Shown here: one piece after another, positions 1 to 5,240 of the stretch
Layout: each line of letters opens with the position of its first letter
Position numbering within the stretch: position 1 is the stretch's first letter
Source: an uncultured Bacillota bacterium
Lineage (GTDB): Bacteria; Bacillota_I; Bacilli_A; RF39; UBA660
DNA length: 5,240 nucleotides
Direction: 5' to 3'
Assembly: GCA_947383065.1 (NCBI GenBank)
Contig: CANDCB010000085.1
Location: forward strand, 1 to 5,240
The notes under the pieces: model-generated
What the model was told of the DNA's origin: nothing
What the model saw: the letters and a program-made list of their open reading frames with translations, nothing else
Databases searched by the model: none
Translations under genes and position numbers: made by a program

Positions 1-2
1 TA

Positions 3-854
3 TCTGAAATGGGGTTAATTGGTTTATCAGCCAGTAAAATAGCTGAATATGACGAGATGCTAGATGCTATTATTCCGTTTAGTGATGTTTATCCCGAAAT
101 GGAATATTCTTATCGTGCAACAAGAAAATTTGAAATGCCTTTTACTTTCGAAGATTATGAAGACATTGATAGCTATGAAGATATGGTAAGTATTGAATCT
201 TTAGATAGTGATGAAGAAAAAGCACTTACGAATATTTATAAAGGAAATTTAAAAGAAGTTATAAGTACATTAAGCGACCGTGAAAAAAAAGTTCTTACTT
301 TAAGATATGGTTTAGAAGATGGAATTGAAAGAAGTTTAAGAGAAATAGGAAAAATTATTCATGTTGGCCCAGAACGTGTAAGACAAATTGAAGCCAAAGC
401 TTTATGGCGTTTAAGACATCCTACACGTGCAAGGAAATTGCTATCTGTAAATAAAAAATCTTTTAATCCATCTTTGCTTGAGCAGAGTTTAGAAGAAAAA
501 ATAACTAGAAAAATAACTGAGCTTTGCTTAAGCGGCATTAATCCTAAAAGTATTATTAAATTTTTAAACATGAACGGTTGTGATACTGATCATACAAATT
601 TAATTTACTATTTAGATTTTATAAAATCAATATTATTAGTAGCTAAAGAAAGTAATTATGATTGCATGTTCGTTAGAGAAATAATATGGGAAAAGAGAGA
701 TATTTTATTACCATACAAATTATTAAAAACAATATGTGAAAATTATGTTACTTTAGAAGAATATATAAATAATTGTTTATCATTTTATTGGTCTGATGAT
801 GGTAAAAAATTAAGCAAAAAAATAAGACAAGAATATGATGCAAGCTCTGTTTAG
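3..854 (+). CDS. Sigma-70-family RNA polymerase sigma factor, probably 5'-partial, with long C-terminal tail
   Basis: Likely a transcription initiation factor that guides RNA polymerase to promoters. Residues are numbered from the ATG at 9. Residues about 80-145 match sigma region 4: LSDREKKVLTLRYGL (88-102), then the -35-binding helix-turn-helix with SLREIGK, PERVRQIEAKALWRLRHP (121-138). Residues about 5-30 weakly resemble the end of region 3 of RpoD-like factors, followed by an acidic linker (48-70). No region 2 (-10 recognition) is present. The frame is open through codons 3-8 to the window edge and no ribosome binding site is visible before the ATG at 9, so the true start probably lies upstream. 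Primary sigma factors normally end soon after the HPTR-type motif; here about 136 residues follow (146-281), unrecognised and carrying all five cysteines of the visible protein. The stop is TAG, inside the loop of a terminator hairpin. Family assignment is firm; which sigma group it belongs to is not. Confidence 0.8.
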   Translation, partial: SEMGLIGLSASKIAEYDEMLDAIIPFSDVYPEMEYSYRATRKFEMPFTFEDYEDIDSYEDMVSIESLDSDEEKALTNIYKGNLKEVISTLSDREKKVLTLRYGLEDGIERSLREIGKIIHVGPERVRQIEAKALWRLRHPTRARKLLSVNKKSFNPSLLEQSLEEKITRKITELCLSGINPKSIIKFLNMNGCDTDHTNLIYYLDFIKSILLVAKESNYDCMFVREIIWEKRDILLPYKLLKTICENYVTLEEYINNCLSFYWSDDGKKLSKKIRQEYDASSV

Positions 855-883
855 TAAGCATCTTTATTCTTGTTTTTTATTTT
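827..883. terminator. Bidirectional intrinsic terminator between convergent genes
   Basis: The arms 827-835 (ACAAGAATA) and 865-873 (TATTCTTGT) pair perfectly. The inner arms GATGC (837-841) and GCATC (858-862) also pair perfectly, with a 1x2 internal loop between the two stems and a 16-base apical loop. On the + strand the stem is followed by a T-rich run (874-883). On the - strand the A-rich stretch at 814-825 supplies the U-run. The left arm lies inside the last codons of the sigma-like gene, and the map stop codon (877-879) lies in the + strand T-run, so one element can end both convergent transcripts. Confidence 0.75.
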
Positions 884-1656
884 ACGATATCTTTTTCATC
901 TAATTCTAAATCACGTCTTGTTAATATTTCATAGCCATTTTTCGTTACTAATACTGTATGCTCAAAATGTGCACTATTAGAATCATCATCCGTACATATA
1001 GTCCAGTCATCATCTAACATATAAATATCTTTACTACCAAGATTAAGCATAGGCTCAATAGCAATAACATTCCCAGCATGTAAAATAGGACCTTTATGTT
1101 CTTTTCCATAATTAGGGATATCAGGTTCTAAATGTACTTTATCGCCAACTCCATGACCGACTAACTCTCTAACAACCCCTAAGTTATAATTTTTAGCTAC
1201 CCGTTCAATAGCGTGGCTTATATCTCCAACTTGGCATCCATCATGAACTGCTTCTAAACCAGCCATTAACGCTTCTTCTGTTCTTTTTAATAATTTAATG
1301 TCTGCTAATTTACCTTCACCAACTATATAACTCCAAGCGGAATCTCCATGATAACCTTTATAGCAAGCACCAATATCCAATTTCAAAATATCCCCATTTT
1401 TTAATTTTCTGCTTCCTGGTATTCCATGTACCACTTCATTATTTATACTGATACAAATGCTTCCAGGGAAACCATATAAATTTTCAAAAGAACAAGTGCA
1501 TCCTTTACTTTCGATAAATTTTTTAGCTAAAATATCTAATTCTTTAGTTGTAATTCCTGGTTTTATAAATTGCATTAAATACTTATGAGTAAGACCAACT
1601 ATTCTCCCAGCTTCTCTTAACTTTGCAATTTCTTCTTCATTTCTTACAGCAATCAT
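877..1656 (-). CDS. map: Methionine aminopeptidase, type I
   Basis: Cytosolic metalloenzyme that removes the initiator methionine from new proteins after deformylation, when the second residue is small. The 259-residue length is normal for a bacterial type Ia enzyme without an N-terminal zinc-finger extension. The pita-bread fold signatures are complete: HGIPG with substrate-contacting His77, the metal ligands Asp94 (KLDIGA), Asp105 (HGDSAW), His168 (VGHGVG), Glu201 (IAIEPM) and Glu232 (HFEHTV), and the second active-site His175 (VHLEPDIPNYG). The start at 1656 is supported by GGAG (1665-1668 on the minus strand) eight bases upstream. It is transcribed away from the trk operon, convergent with the sigma-like gene, and stops within the shared terminator. 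Many bacteria place map among ribosomal protein genes with adk or infA; here it stands alone with its own promoter. Nothing suggests loss of activity. Confidence 0.97.
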   Translation of the reverse strand: MIAVRNEEEIAKLREAGRIVGLTHKYLMQFIKPGITTKELDILAKKFIESKGCTCSFENLYGFPGSICISINNEVVHGIPGSRKLKNGDILKLDIGACYKGYHGDSAWSYIVGEGKLADIKLLKRTEEALMAGLEAVHDGCQVGDISHAIERVAKNYNLGVVRELVGHGVGDKVHLEPDIPNYGKEHKGPILHAGNVIAIEPMLNLGSKDIYMLDDDWTICTDDDSNSAHFEHTVLVTKNGYEILTRRDLELDEKDIVK

Positions 1657-1679
1657 TTATTCATCTCCAATGCATAATC

Positions 1680-1709
1680 ATTATAGCATAATTTAAATAT
1701 AGCTTGTAA
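1680..1709 (-). promoter_or_regulatory. Promoter of map (extended -10)
   Basis: On the minus strand a perfect TATAAT (1680-1685) is preceded by TGC (1686-1688), giving an extended -10 element. The best -35 candidate, TTACAA (1704-1709, 18-base spacer), matches only three of six consensus bases; the extended -10 may compensate. The predicted start near 1673 would give a leader of about 17 bases containing the GGAG ribosome binding site. Inferred from sequence only. Confidence 0.6.
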
Positions 1710-1731
1710 ATTTTTATGAATTTGATACAAT
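1704..1731 (+). promoter_or_regulatory. Promoter of the trkA-trkH operon (extended -10)
   Basis: TACAAT (1726-1731), one base from TATAAT, is preceded directly by TGA (1723-1725), an extended -10 arrangement. TTGTAA (1704-1709) is a 4/6 match to the -35 consensus with a 16-base spacer. The predicted start near 1738 leaves a leader of about 18 bases before trkA. The -35 bases coincide with those proposed for the divergent map promoter. I see no riboswitch-sized leader, so no c-di-AMP (ydaO-type) control element is present here. Inferred from sequence only. Confidence 0.5.
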
Positions 1732-1742
1732 TAGATGGAAAT

Positions 1743-1746
1743 AGGG
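1743..1746 (+). promoter_or_regulatory. Ribosome binding site that selects the trkA start
   Basis: AGGG lies nine bases before the ATG at 1756 but only three bases before the ATG at 1750. The spacing favours 1756, which also gives the MKIIIVGIG N-terminus usual for TrkA, instead of the two-residue longer form beginning Met-Thr. Confidence 0.55.
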
Positions 1747-1755
1747 TAGATGACT

Positions 1756-3114
1756 ATGAAAATAATTATTGTAGGAATAGGAAAACTTGGTGGCTATCTA
1801 GCCAAGAACCTTGTTAAAGATGATAATGAAATTACTGTTATTGATAAAGACTTTAAATCTAGTCAAGAAGTTATTAATAATGAGGACTTAAATTATATTG
1901 TCGGTAATGGTTTAGATTCTAACATATTAATAGAAGCAGGAGTTAAAGATGCTGATTTATTAATTAGTGTTATGGAAAGTGATGAACAAAATGTTATGTG
2001 TACACTTCTAGGTAAAAAACTAGGTGCTCATCATACAATAGCCAGAATAAGAACTCCAGAATATGCTAGTTCTATTGATATATTAAAAGAAGACCTAGGC
2101 CTTTCTATGGTAATAAATCCAGAATCTCTTGCGGCCAATCATATTGCTAATGTTTTAAATACTCCAAGTGCCATAGATACAATTACTTTCTTTAAAGGTC
2201 GAATTAGAATGATTTCTTTAAAAATTAAAGAAAATTCAAAATTAATCGGGCTAACAATACATAGTTTAGCTAAAAAATCTAATAGTGGTATTATTGTTTG
2301 TGCTATTGAAAGAAATGGCGCGATTATTATTCCAAGTGGAAACGTAAAACTAGAAAATAATGATAAACTCCATATTACAGGTAAATTAAGTGATATTCAT
2401 GAATTTTTAAAATACTCCAATTTAATTACTTCAAAAATTAAAAAAGTTATAATTAGTGGTGGTTCAAATACTGCCATATATCTTGCCAAAATATTACTAG
2501 AAATGAAAATGGATGTTAAAATAATCGACATAAATCAAGAAAGATGTGAATTCTTAAGTGAAGTTTTACCCAAAGCCCTAATAATAAATGGCGATGTATC
2601 AGATCAAAATATTTTATATGAAGAAGGAATATTAAAATGTGATGCTTTTATTTCATTAAACAGTATTGATGAAGAAAATATTGTTTATTCCATGTTTGCT
2701 TCTAGTTTAAATGTGCCCAAAATTATTACTAAAGTCAATCATATAAATCTTAGTAGTGTTCTTGAAAAAGCCAACATTGATACTATTATAACCCCTCATA
2801 AAATAGCTACTAATCAGATAGTAAAATATGTAAGAGCTATGCAAAATAGTGAAGCTAGTAGTTGTGAATCAATATATAAGTTTGACGATGAGCAATTTGA
2901 AATGCTTGAATTTAAAATAAAAAGTGACTTTGCTAAATTAAATATAAAAATAAAAGATATCGCTTTAAAAGAAGGTATTTTAATTATCGCCATTTTAAGA
3001 GAAAAAAATATAATATTTCCAAATGGTAATGACGAGATAAAAAATCAAGATACAATAATAGTTATAAGTAGTAAATTAAATATCAAAGATATAAATGATA
3101 TACTGGAGAGATAA
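1756..3114 (+). CDS. trkA: Trk system K+ uptake regulatory subunit TrkA (two RCK domains)
   Basis: Cytoplasmic, membrane-associated gating subunit of the Trk potassium uptake system; in this family it binds NAD(H) or ATP/ADP and opens or closes the TrkH pore. The 452-residue length matches full-length, duplicated TrkA. Order: Rossmann/TrkA-N domain 1 (about 1-130) with GIGKLG (7-12) and the strand-2 acid Asp30 (VIDKD); TrkA-C domain 1 (about 149-220); Rossmann domain 2 (about 230-360); TrkA-C domain 2 (about 382-440). In the second Rossmann fold the glycine-rich loop is degenerate (GGSNTA at 235-240, where GxGxxG is expected), though Asp258 is kept, so nucleotide binding there may be weakened. 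The start at 1756 is preferred to 1750 by ribosome-binding-site spacing and the family N-terminus. First gene of a two-gene operon, one base before trkH, divergent from map. Confidence 0.95.
   Translation: MKIIIVGIGKLGGYLAKNLVKDDNEITVIDKDFKSSQEVINNEDLNYIVGNGLDSNILIEAGVKDADLLISVMESDEQNVMCTLLGKKLGAHHTIARIRTPEYASSIDILKEDLGLSMVINPESLAANHIANVLNTPSAIDTITFFKGRIRMISLKIKENSKLIGLTIHSLAKKSNSGIIVCAIERNGAIIIPSGNVKLENNDKLHITGKLSDIHEFLKYSNLITSKIKKVIISGGSNTAIYLAKILLEMKMDVKIIDINQERCEFLSEVLPKALIINGDVSDQNILYEEGILKCDAFISLNSIDEENIVYSMFASSLNVPKIITKVNHINLSSVLEKANIDTIITPHKIATNQIVKYVRAMQNSEASSCESIYKFDDEQFEMLEFKIKSDFAKLNIKIKDIALKEGILIIAILREKNIIFPNGNDEIKNQDTIIVISSKLNIKDINDILER
3105..3110 (+). promoter_or_regulatory. 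Ribosome binding site that selects the trkH start
   Basis: GGAGAG, inside the last codons of trkA, sits five bases before the ATG at 3116. This decides for 3116 over the in-frame ATG at 3095, which would overlap trkA and add seven residues (MIYWRDN) before the MKDN start. The arrangement suggests translational coupling of the two Trk subunits. Confidence 0.8.
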
Positions 3115-3115
3115 T

Positions 3116-4537
3116 ATGAAAGATAACTTAATATTTAAGTATATTGGTAAAGTCTTAATAGGATTTGCATTACTTTTGCTTTGCCCGTTAGTTGTTTCAA
3201 TAATAAATAAAGAAAACTTTTTAGCTTTTTTTATTTCTTTAGTCATTAGTTTAGTTATTGGCCTCTTACTAAATAGTATAAAAACTCCCAATAGAATATT
3301 ATATGCTAAAGATGGTTTTGCCATTGTTGCTATTTCCTGGATTTTAATTAGTATTATAGGGGCTATTCCTTTTGTTATAGATGTTAAAATTTCCTTTGCT
3401 GATGCTTTCTTTGAGGCCGTTTCTGGTTTGACAACGACCGGAGCAACAATTTTTCAAGATGTTGAGCATTTATCTAAAGGAATTCTTTTTTGGCGAAGCT
3501 TTATGCATTTTATTGGGGGTATGGGTGTTTTAGCTTTTGTGATGGCTATCGTTCCATTGTCTAAAAATGATAAATCAATGCACGTTTTAAAAGCAGAAAT
3601 GCCTGGACCTAGTGTGGCTAAATTAGTGCCTGGAATTAAAAAAACTTTATTTTATTTATATTTTATATATATTGGCTTAACAACTCTTGAATTTATCTTA
3701 TTACTTATAGGAGGCATGAACTCTTTTGATAGTTTACTAATTTCTTTTGGAACAGCTGGAACAGGCGGATTTTCCGTTTTAAATACCAGTCTAGCAACAT
3801 ATTCAGAATTTAATAAATGGGTTGTAACAATATTTATGTTTTTATTTGGTATTAATTTTAATATTTATTTTTTAGTTTTAATGAAAGATTTTAAAACAGC
3901 CTTAAAAAGTGAAGAACTAAAAGCCTATTTTATAATTTATTTATTATCTTGTCTTCTTATTTTTATAAATACCTTTAGTTTATTTGCTAACTTTAAAGAA
4001 GCTATTCTACAAATTATGTTTCATGTATCATCAATCATGACCAGTACAGGTTATAGTATTGGTGATATTAATATATATCCTACAACAAGTCGTATAATTC
4101 TTCTTTTTCTAATGCTAGTTAGTGCTTGTGCAGGTAGTACCTGTGGTGGCTTTAAAGTCTCAAGACTATTAATTATACTGAAAACTATAAAAAGAGATAT
4201 CTTAAAAGTTATACATCCCAATAGTATTAGAACAATTAATTTTGAGGGTAAAGTTTTAGAAGAATCAACTATAAAAAGTACCCAAACATTTATGTTTTTA
4301 TATGCCGCTTTAATTATCTTAATCATGTTCATAGTAAGTTTTGATTCATTAGCACTTAGTTTAGAACAAACCATTAATGCTGTTTTTACAACATTTGCTA
4401 ATGTTGGTCTATGTTTTGACATATCATCATTTACGGATTTCAGTAGTTTGTCAAAAATTGTTCTAAGTTTAGGAATGATTATGGGACGTTTAGAAATATT
4501 CCCAATTATAGCTTTATTTACTAATTTTAAAAAATAA
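3116..4537 (+). CDS. trkH: Trk-type K+ uptake membrane subunit TrkH
   Basis: Integral membrane pore of the Trk potassium system, gated by the TrkA ring encoded just upstream. The 473-residue length is normal for TrkH. Hydrophobic segments run through the whole protein, and the four M1-P-M2 repeats are recognisable by their filter loops: P1 SGLTTTGAT (103-111), P2 GTAGTGGFS (212-220), P3 TSTGYSIGD (309-317) and P4 FANVGLC (427-433). Each keeps the filter glycine. Other family marks are FWRSFMHFIGGMGVL (125-139), AGSTCGGFKVSRLL (339-352) and the C-terminal MGRLEIFP (456-463). P4 reads NVGLC where many TrkH proteins have NVGPG. The start at 3116 is set by GGAGAG five bases upstream; the trkA stop ends one base before the usable gap, so the two are co-transcribed. 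KtrB is a relative, but the length and the pairing with two-RCK TrkA favour TrkH. Complete; stop is TAA. Confidence 0.96.
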   Translation: MKDNLIFKYIGKVLIGFALLLLCPLVVSIINKENFLAFFISLVISLVIGLLLNSIKTPNRILYAKDGFAIVAISWILISIIGAIPFVIDVKISFADAFFEAVSGLTTTGATIFQDVEHLSKGILFWRSFMHFIGGMGVLAFVMAIVPLSKNDKSMHVLKAEMPGPSVAKLVPGIKKTLFYLYFIYIGLTTLEFILLLIGGMNSFDSLLISFGTAGTGGFSVLNTSLATYSEFNKWVVTIFMFLFGINFNIYFLVLMKDFKTALKSEELKAYFIIYLLSCLLIFINTFSLFANFKEAILQIMFHVSSIMTSTGYSIGDINIYPTTSRIILLFLMLVSACAGSTCGGFKVSRLLIILKTIKRDILKVIHPNSIRTINFEGKVLEESTIKSTQTFMFLYAALIILIMFIVSFDSLALSLEQTINAVFTTFANVGLCFDISSFTDFSSLSKIVLSLGMIMGRLEIFPIIALFTNFKK

Positions 4538-4550
4538 TATTTAATTTTTT

Positions 4551-4588
4551 ACTTAAACTTTTTAAATCTTTTTTAATAAACTTTAAGT
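4551..4588 (+). terminator. Weak AT-rich hairpin, possible trk operon terminator
   Basis: ACTTAAA (4551-4557) pairs with TTTAAGT (4582-4588), and the stem can be extended inward past a C-C mismatch by three A-T pairs. A T-rich stretch follows (4590-4600). The stem is nearly all A-T and the loop is long, so this is a poor intrinsic terminator. A second all-A/T stem overlaps the trkH stop (4529-4535 with 4544-4550). It is the best candidate in the spacer, not a firm call. Confidence 0.3.
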
Positions 4589-4639
4589 ATTTATTTCTAT
4601 GCAAAACGAATAAAATGTATTAAAATATTAAAAGCAAAC

Positions 4640-4667
4640 GTGATTTAATTTTAAATTCACTTATAAT
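4640..4667 (+). promoter_or_regulatory. TATAAT box overlapping-region inverted repeat upstream of the ABC gene
   Basis: A perfect TATAAT lies at 4662-4667. Directly before it is an imperfect 21-base inverted repeat (4640-4660) with GTGA and TCAC ends around an A/T core that is largely self-complementary. GTGATT (4640-4645) is a weak 3/6 match to a -35, with a 16-base spacer. The arrangement would suit a repressor operator in a promoter spacer. However, the predicted start (about 4674) would fall inside the purine-rich ribosome binding site, leaving a leader of only about 10 bases, so the real promoter may lie farther upstream. Confidence 0.35.
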
Positions 4668-4684
4668 TAGAAAGAAGATGCAAG

Positions 4685-5193
4685 ATGTTAGAATTAAAGA
4701 ATGTAACAAAAGTTTATGAAGTAGCAGGTACAAAGCAAAAAGCTCTTAATAAAATTAACATTAAATTTCGTCAAAATGAATTTGTCTCTATTTTAGGTCA
4801 AAGTGGTAGTGGTAAGACAACTATGTTAAATATAATTGGTGGTTTAGATCAATATACTAGTGGTGATTTAATAATTAATGGAATTTCTACAAAACAATTT
4901 AAAGACCGTGATTGGGATTTATATCGTAATCACCGCGTAGGTTTTGTTTTTCAAAGCTACAACTTAATTCCTCATCAAACAGCACTACAAAACGTTGAAT
5001 TAGCTTTAACTTTATCAGGTATAAGTAAAGAGGAAAGAAGAAAAAGAGCAACATCTGTTTTGAAAAAGGTTGGGCTAGAACGTCAAATGCACAAACGCCC
5101 AAATCAAATGTCAGGTGGCCAAATGCAAAGAATAGCGATTGCTAGAGCCTTAGTTAATGACCCAGATATTTTATTAGCTGATGAACCTACAGG
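4685..5193 (+). CDS. ABC transporter ATP-binding protein, MacB/LolD-type, 3'-partial
   Basis: Cytoplasmic ATPase of an ABC transporter of the MacB/LolD/FtsE group, which energises export, lipoprotein or peptide handling, or envelope tasks; the substrate cannot be read from this part. About 170 genuine residues are visible: A-loop Tyr11, Walker A GQSGSGKT (38-45), Q-loop Gln90 in FVFQSYNLIPHQTALQNVEL, signature MSGGQ (142-146) and Walker B ILLADE (162-167), then PTG. The D-loop and H-loop are missing because the contig ends. The start is set by AAAGAAG (4671-4677) seven bases upstream; the ATG at 4678 is out of frame and soon stops. Gut Bacillota often fuse this ATPase to an FtsX-like permease in one long protein, or follow it with a separate permease gene; which applies here is unknown. 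The frame stays open to the window end, but codons after 5194 are adapter, not gene. Confidence 0.93.
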
Positions 5194-5240
5194 AGATCGG
5201 AAGAGCACACGTCTGAACTCCAGTCACGGTACCTTATCTC
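5194..5240 (+). other. Illumina TruSeq-type sequencing adapter (artefact, not genomic)
   Basis: From 5194 the sequence is the standard read-1 3' adapter: it begins AGATCGGAAGAGC, continues with ACACGTCTGAACTCCAGTCAC to 5227, then has an 8-base index, GGTACCTT (5228-5235), and ATCTC, the start of the P7 flank (5236-5240). GC content jumps relative to the neighbouring DNA. Read in the ABC gene frame it gives DRKSTRLNSSH, a well-known adapter-derived peptide in databases. The first A (5194) could be either genomic or adapter. The segment should be trimmed. Confidence 0.98.

Noticed and set aside
359..571. 70-codon ORF on the minus strand inside the sigma-like gene
   Set aside because: It lies antisense to a conserved sigma region 4 coding sequence and has no recognisable protein features; it is a shadow of AT-rich coding DNA.
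1657..1755. Riboswitch (for example c-di-AMP ydaO type) controlling the trk operon
   Set aside because: The predicted trk leader is only about 18 bases and the whole divergent gap is 99 bases, too short for that class, and no conserved stem was seen.
3076..3324. 82-codon minus-strand ORF across the trkA/trkH junction
   Set aside because: It is antisense to two confidently assigned genes, and its hydrophobic composition merely mirrors the TrkH membrane segments.
4051..4422. 123-codon minus-strand ORF inside trkH
   Set aside because: It is opposite the conserved P3-P4 half of TrkH, with no family resemblance and no ribosome binding signal that I could identify.
4678..4719. Short leader ORF beginning at the ATG at 4678, just before the ABC start
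   Set aside because: It is out of frame with the ATPase, stops after about 13 codons and has too little spacing from the purine-rich ribosome binding site; the ATG at 4685 gives the conserved ATPase N-terminus.
4899..5102. 67-codon minus-strand ORF inside the ABC ATPase
   Set aside because: It is antisense to the Q-loop and signature region of a conserved ATPase; a shadow frame.
5228..5233. GGTACC palindrome (KpnI/Acc65I site) suggesting cloning vector
   Set aside because: It falls in the index slot between the standard adapter and the P7 flank, so it is part of the 8-base index GGTACCTT.
5195..5239. A novel Arg/Lys/Ser-rich C-terminus on the ABC ATPase after ADEPTG
   Set aside because: It is the translation of the sequencing adapter and index, not genomic coding sequence.

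Overview
The window looks like a piece of chromosome from a low-GC Gram-positive bacterium, in the Bacillota or a related Mycoplasmatota-like gut lineage. The evidence is the strongly AT-rich DNA, the A/T-ending codons, GGAG-type ribosome binding sites, TATAAT-type promoters and a Trk potassium operon of the type common in these bacteria. Tryptophan is encoded by TGG and the four complete stops are TAA or TAG, so nothing suggests the UGA=Trp code. I cannot name a genus. The window is probably a whole short draft contig: the first gene is open at the left edge, and the last 47 bases are an Illumina sequencing adapter rather than genome.

Layout, left to right. (1) Bases 3-854, +: a sigma-70-family protein with a clear region 4, probably cut at its 5' end, carrying an unrecognised C-terminal tail of about 136 residues. 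(2) A bidirectional terminator hairpin near 827-873 lies between this gene and the next one, which is convergent. (3) Bases 877-1656, -: type I methionine aminopeptidase (map), with all catalytic residues. (4) A 99-base divergent promoter region (1657-1755) in which both directions have an extended -10 (TGnTATAAT-like) and their weak -35 candidates overlap. (5) Bases 1756-3114, +: trkA, and bases 3116-4537, +: trkH, separated by one base. Together they encode a complete Trk-type K+ uptake system: TrkH is the membrane pore and TrkA is the cytoplasmic nucleotide-binding gating ring. (6) A 147-base AT-rich spacer with a weak hairpin, a TATAAT box and an imperfect inverted repeat. (7) Bases 4685-5193, +: the start of a MacB/LolD-type ABC ATPase, cut by the contig end just after Walker B. 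(8) Bases 5194-5240: TruSeq-type adapter plus index.

The genes are mostly housekeeping: transcription initiation, N-terminal methionine removal, K+ homeostasis and an ABC transporter. I see no CRISPR array, mobile element, RNA gene or defence-like cassette. The most notable biological oddity is the long tail on the sigma-like protein. The most important practical observation is the adapter, which adds a false tail to the last predicted protein.
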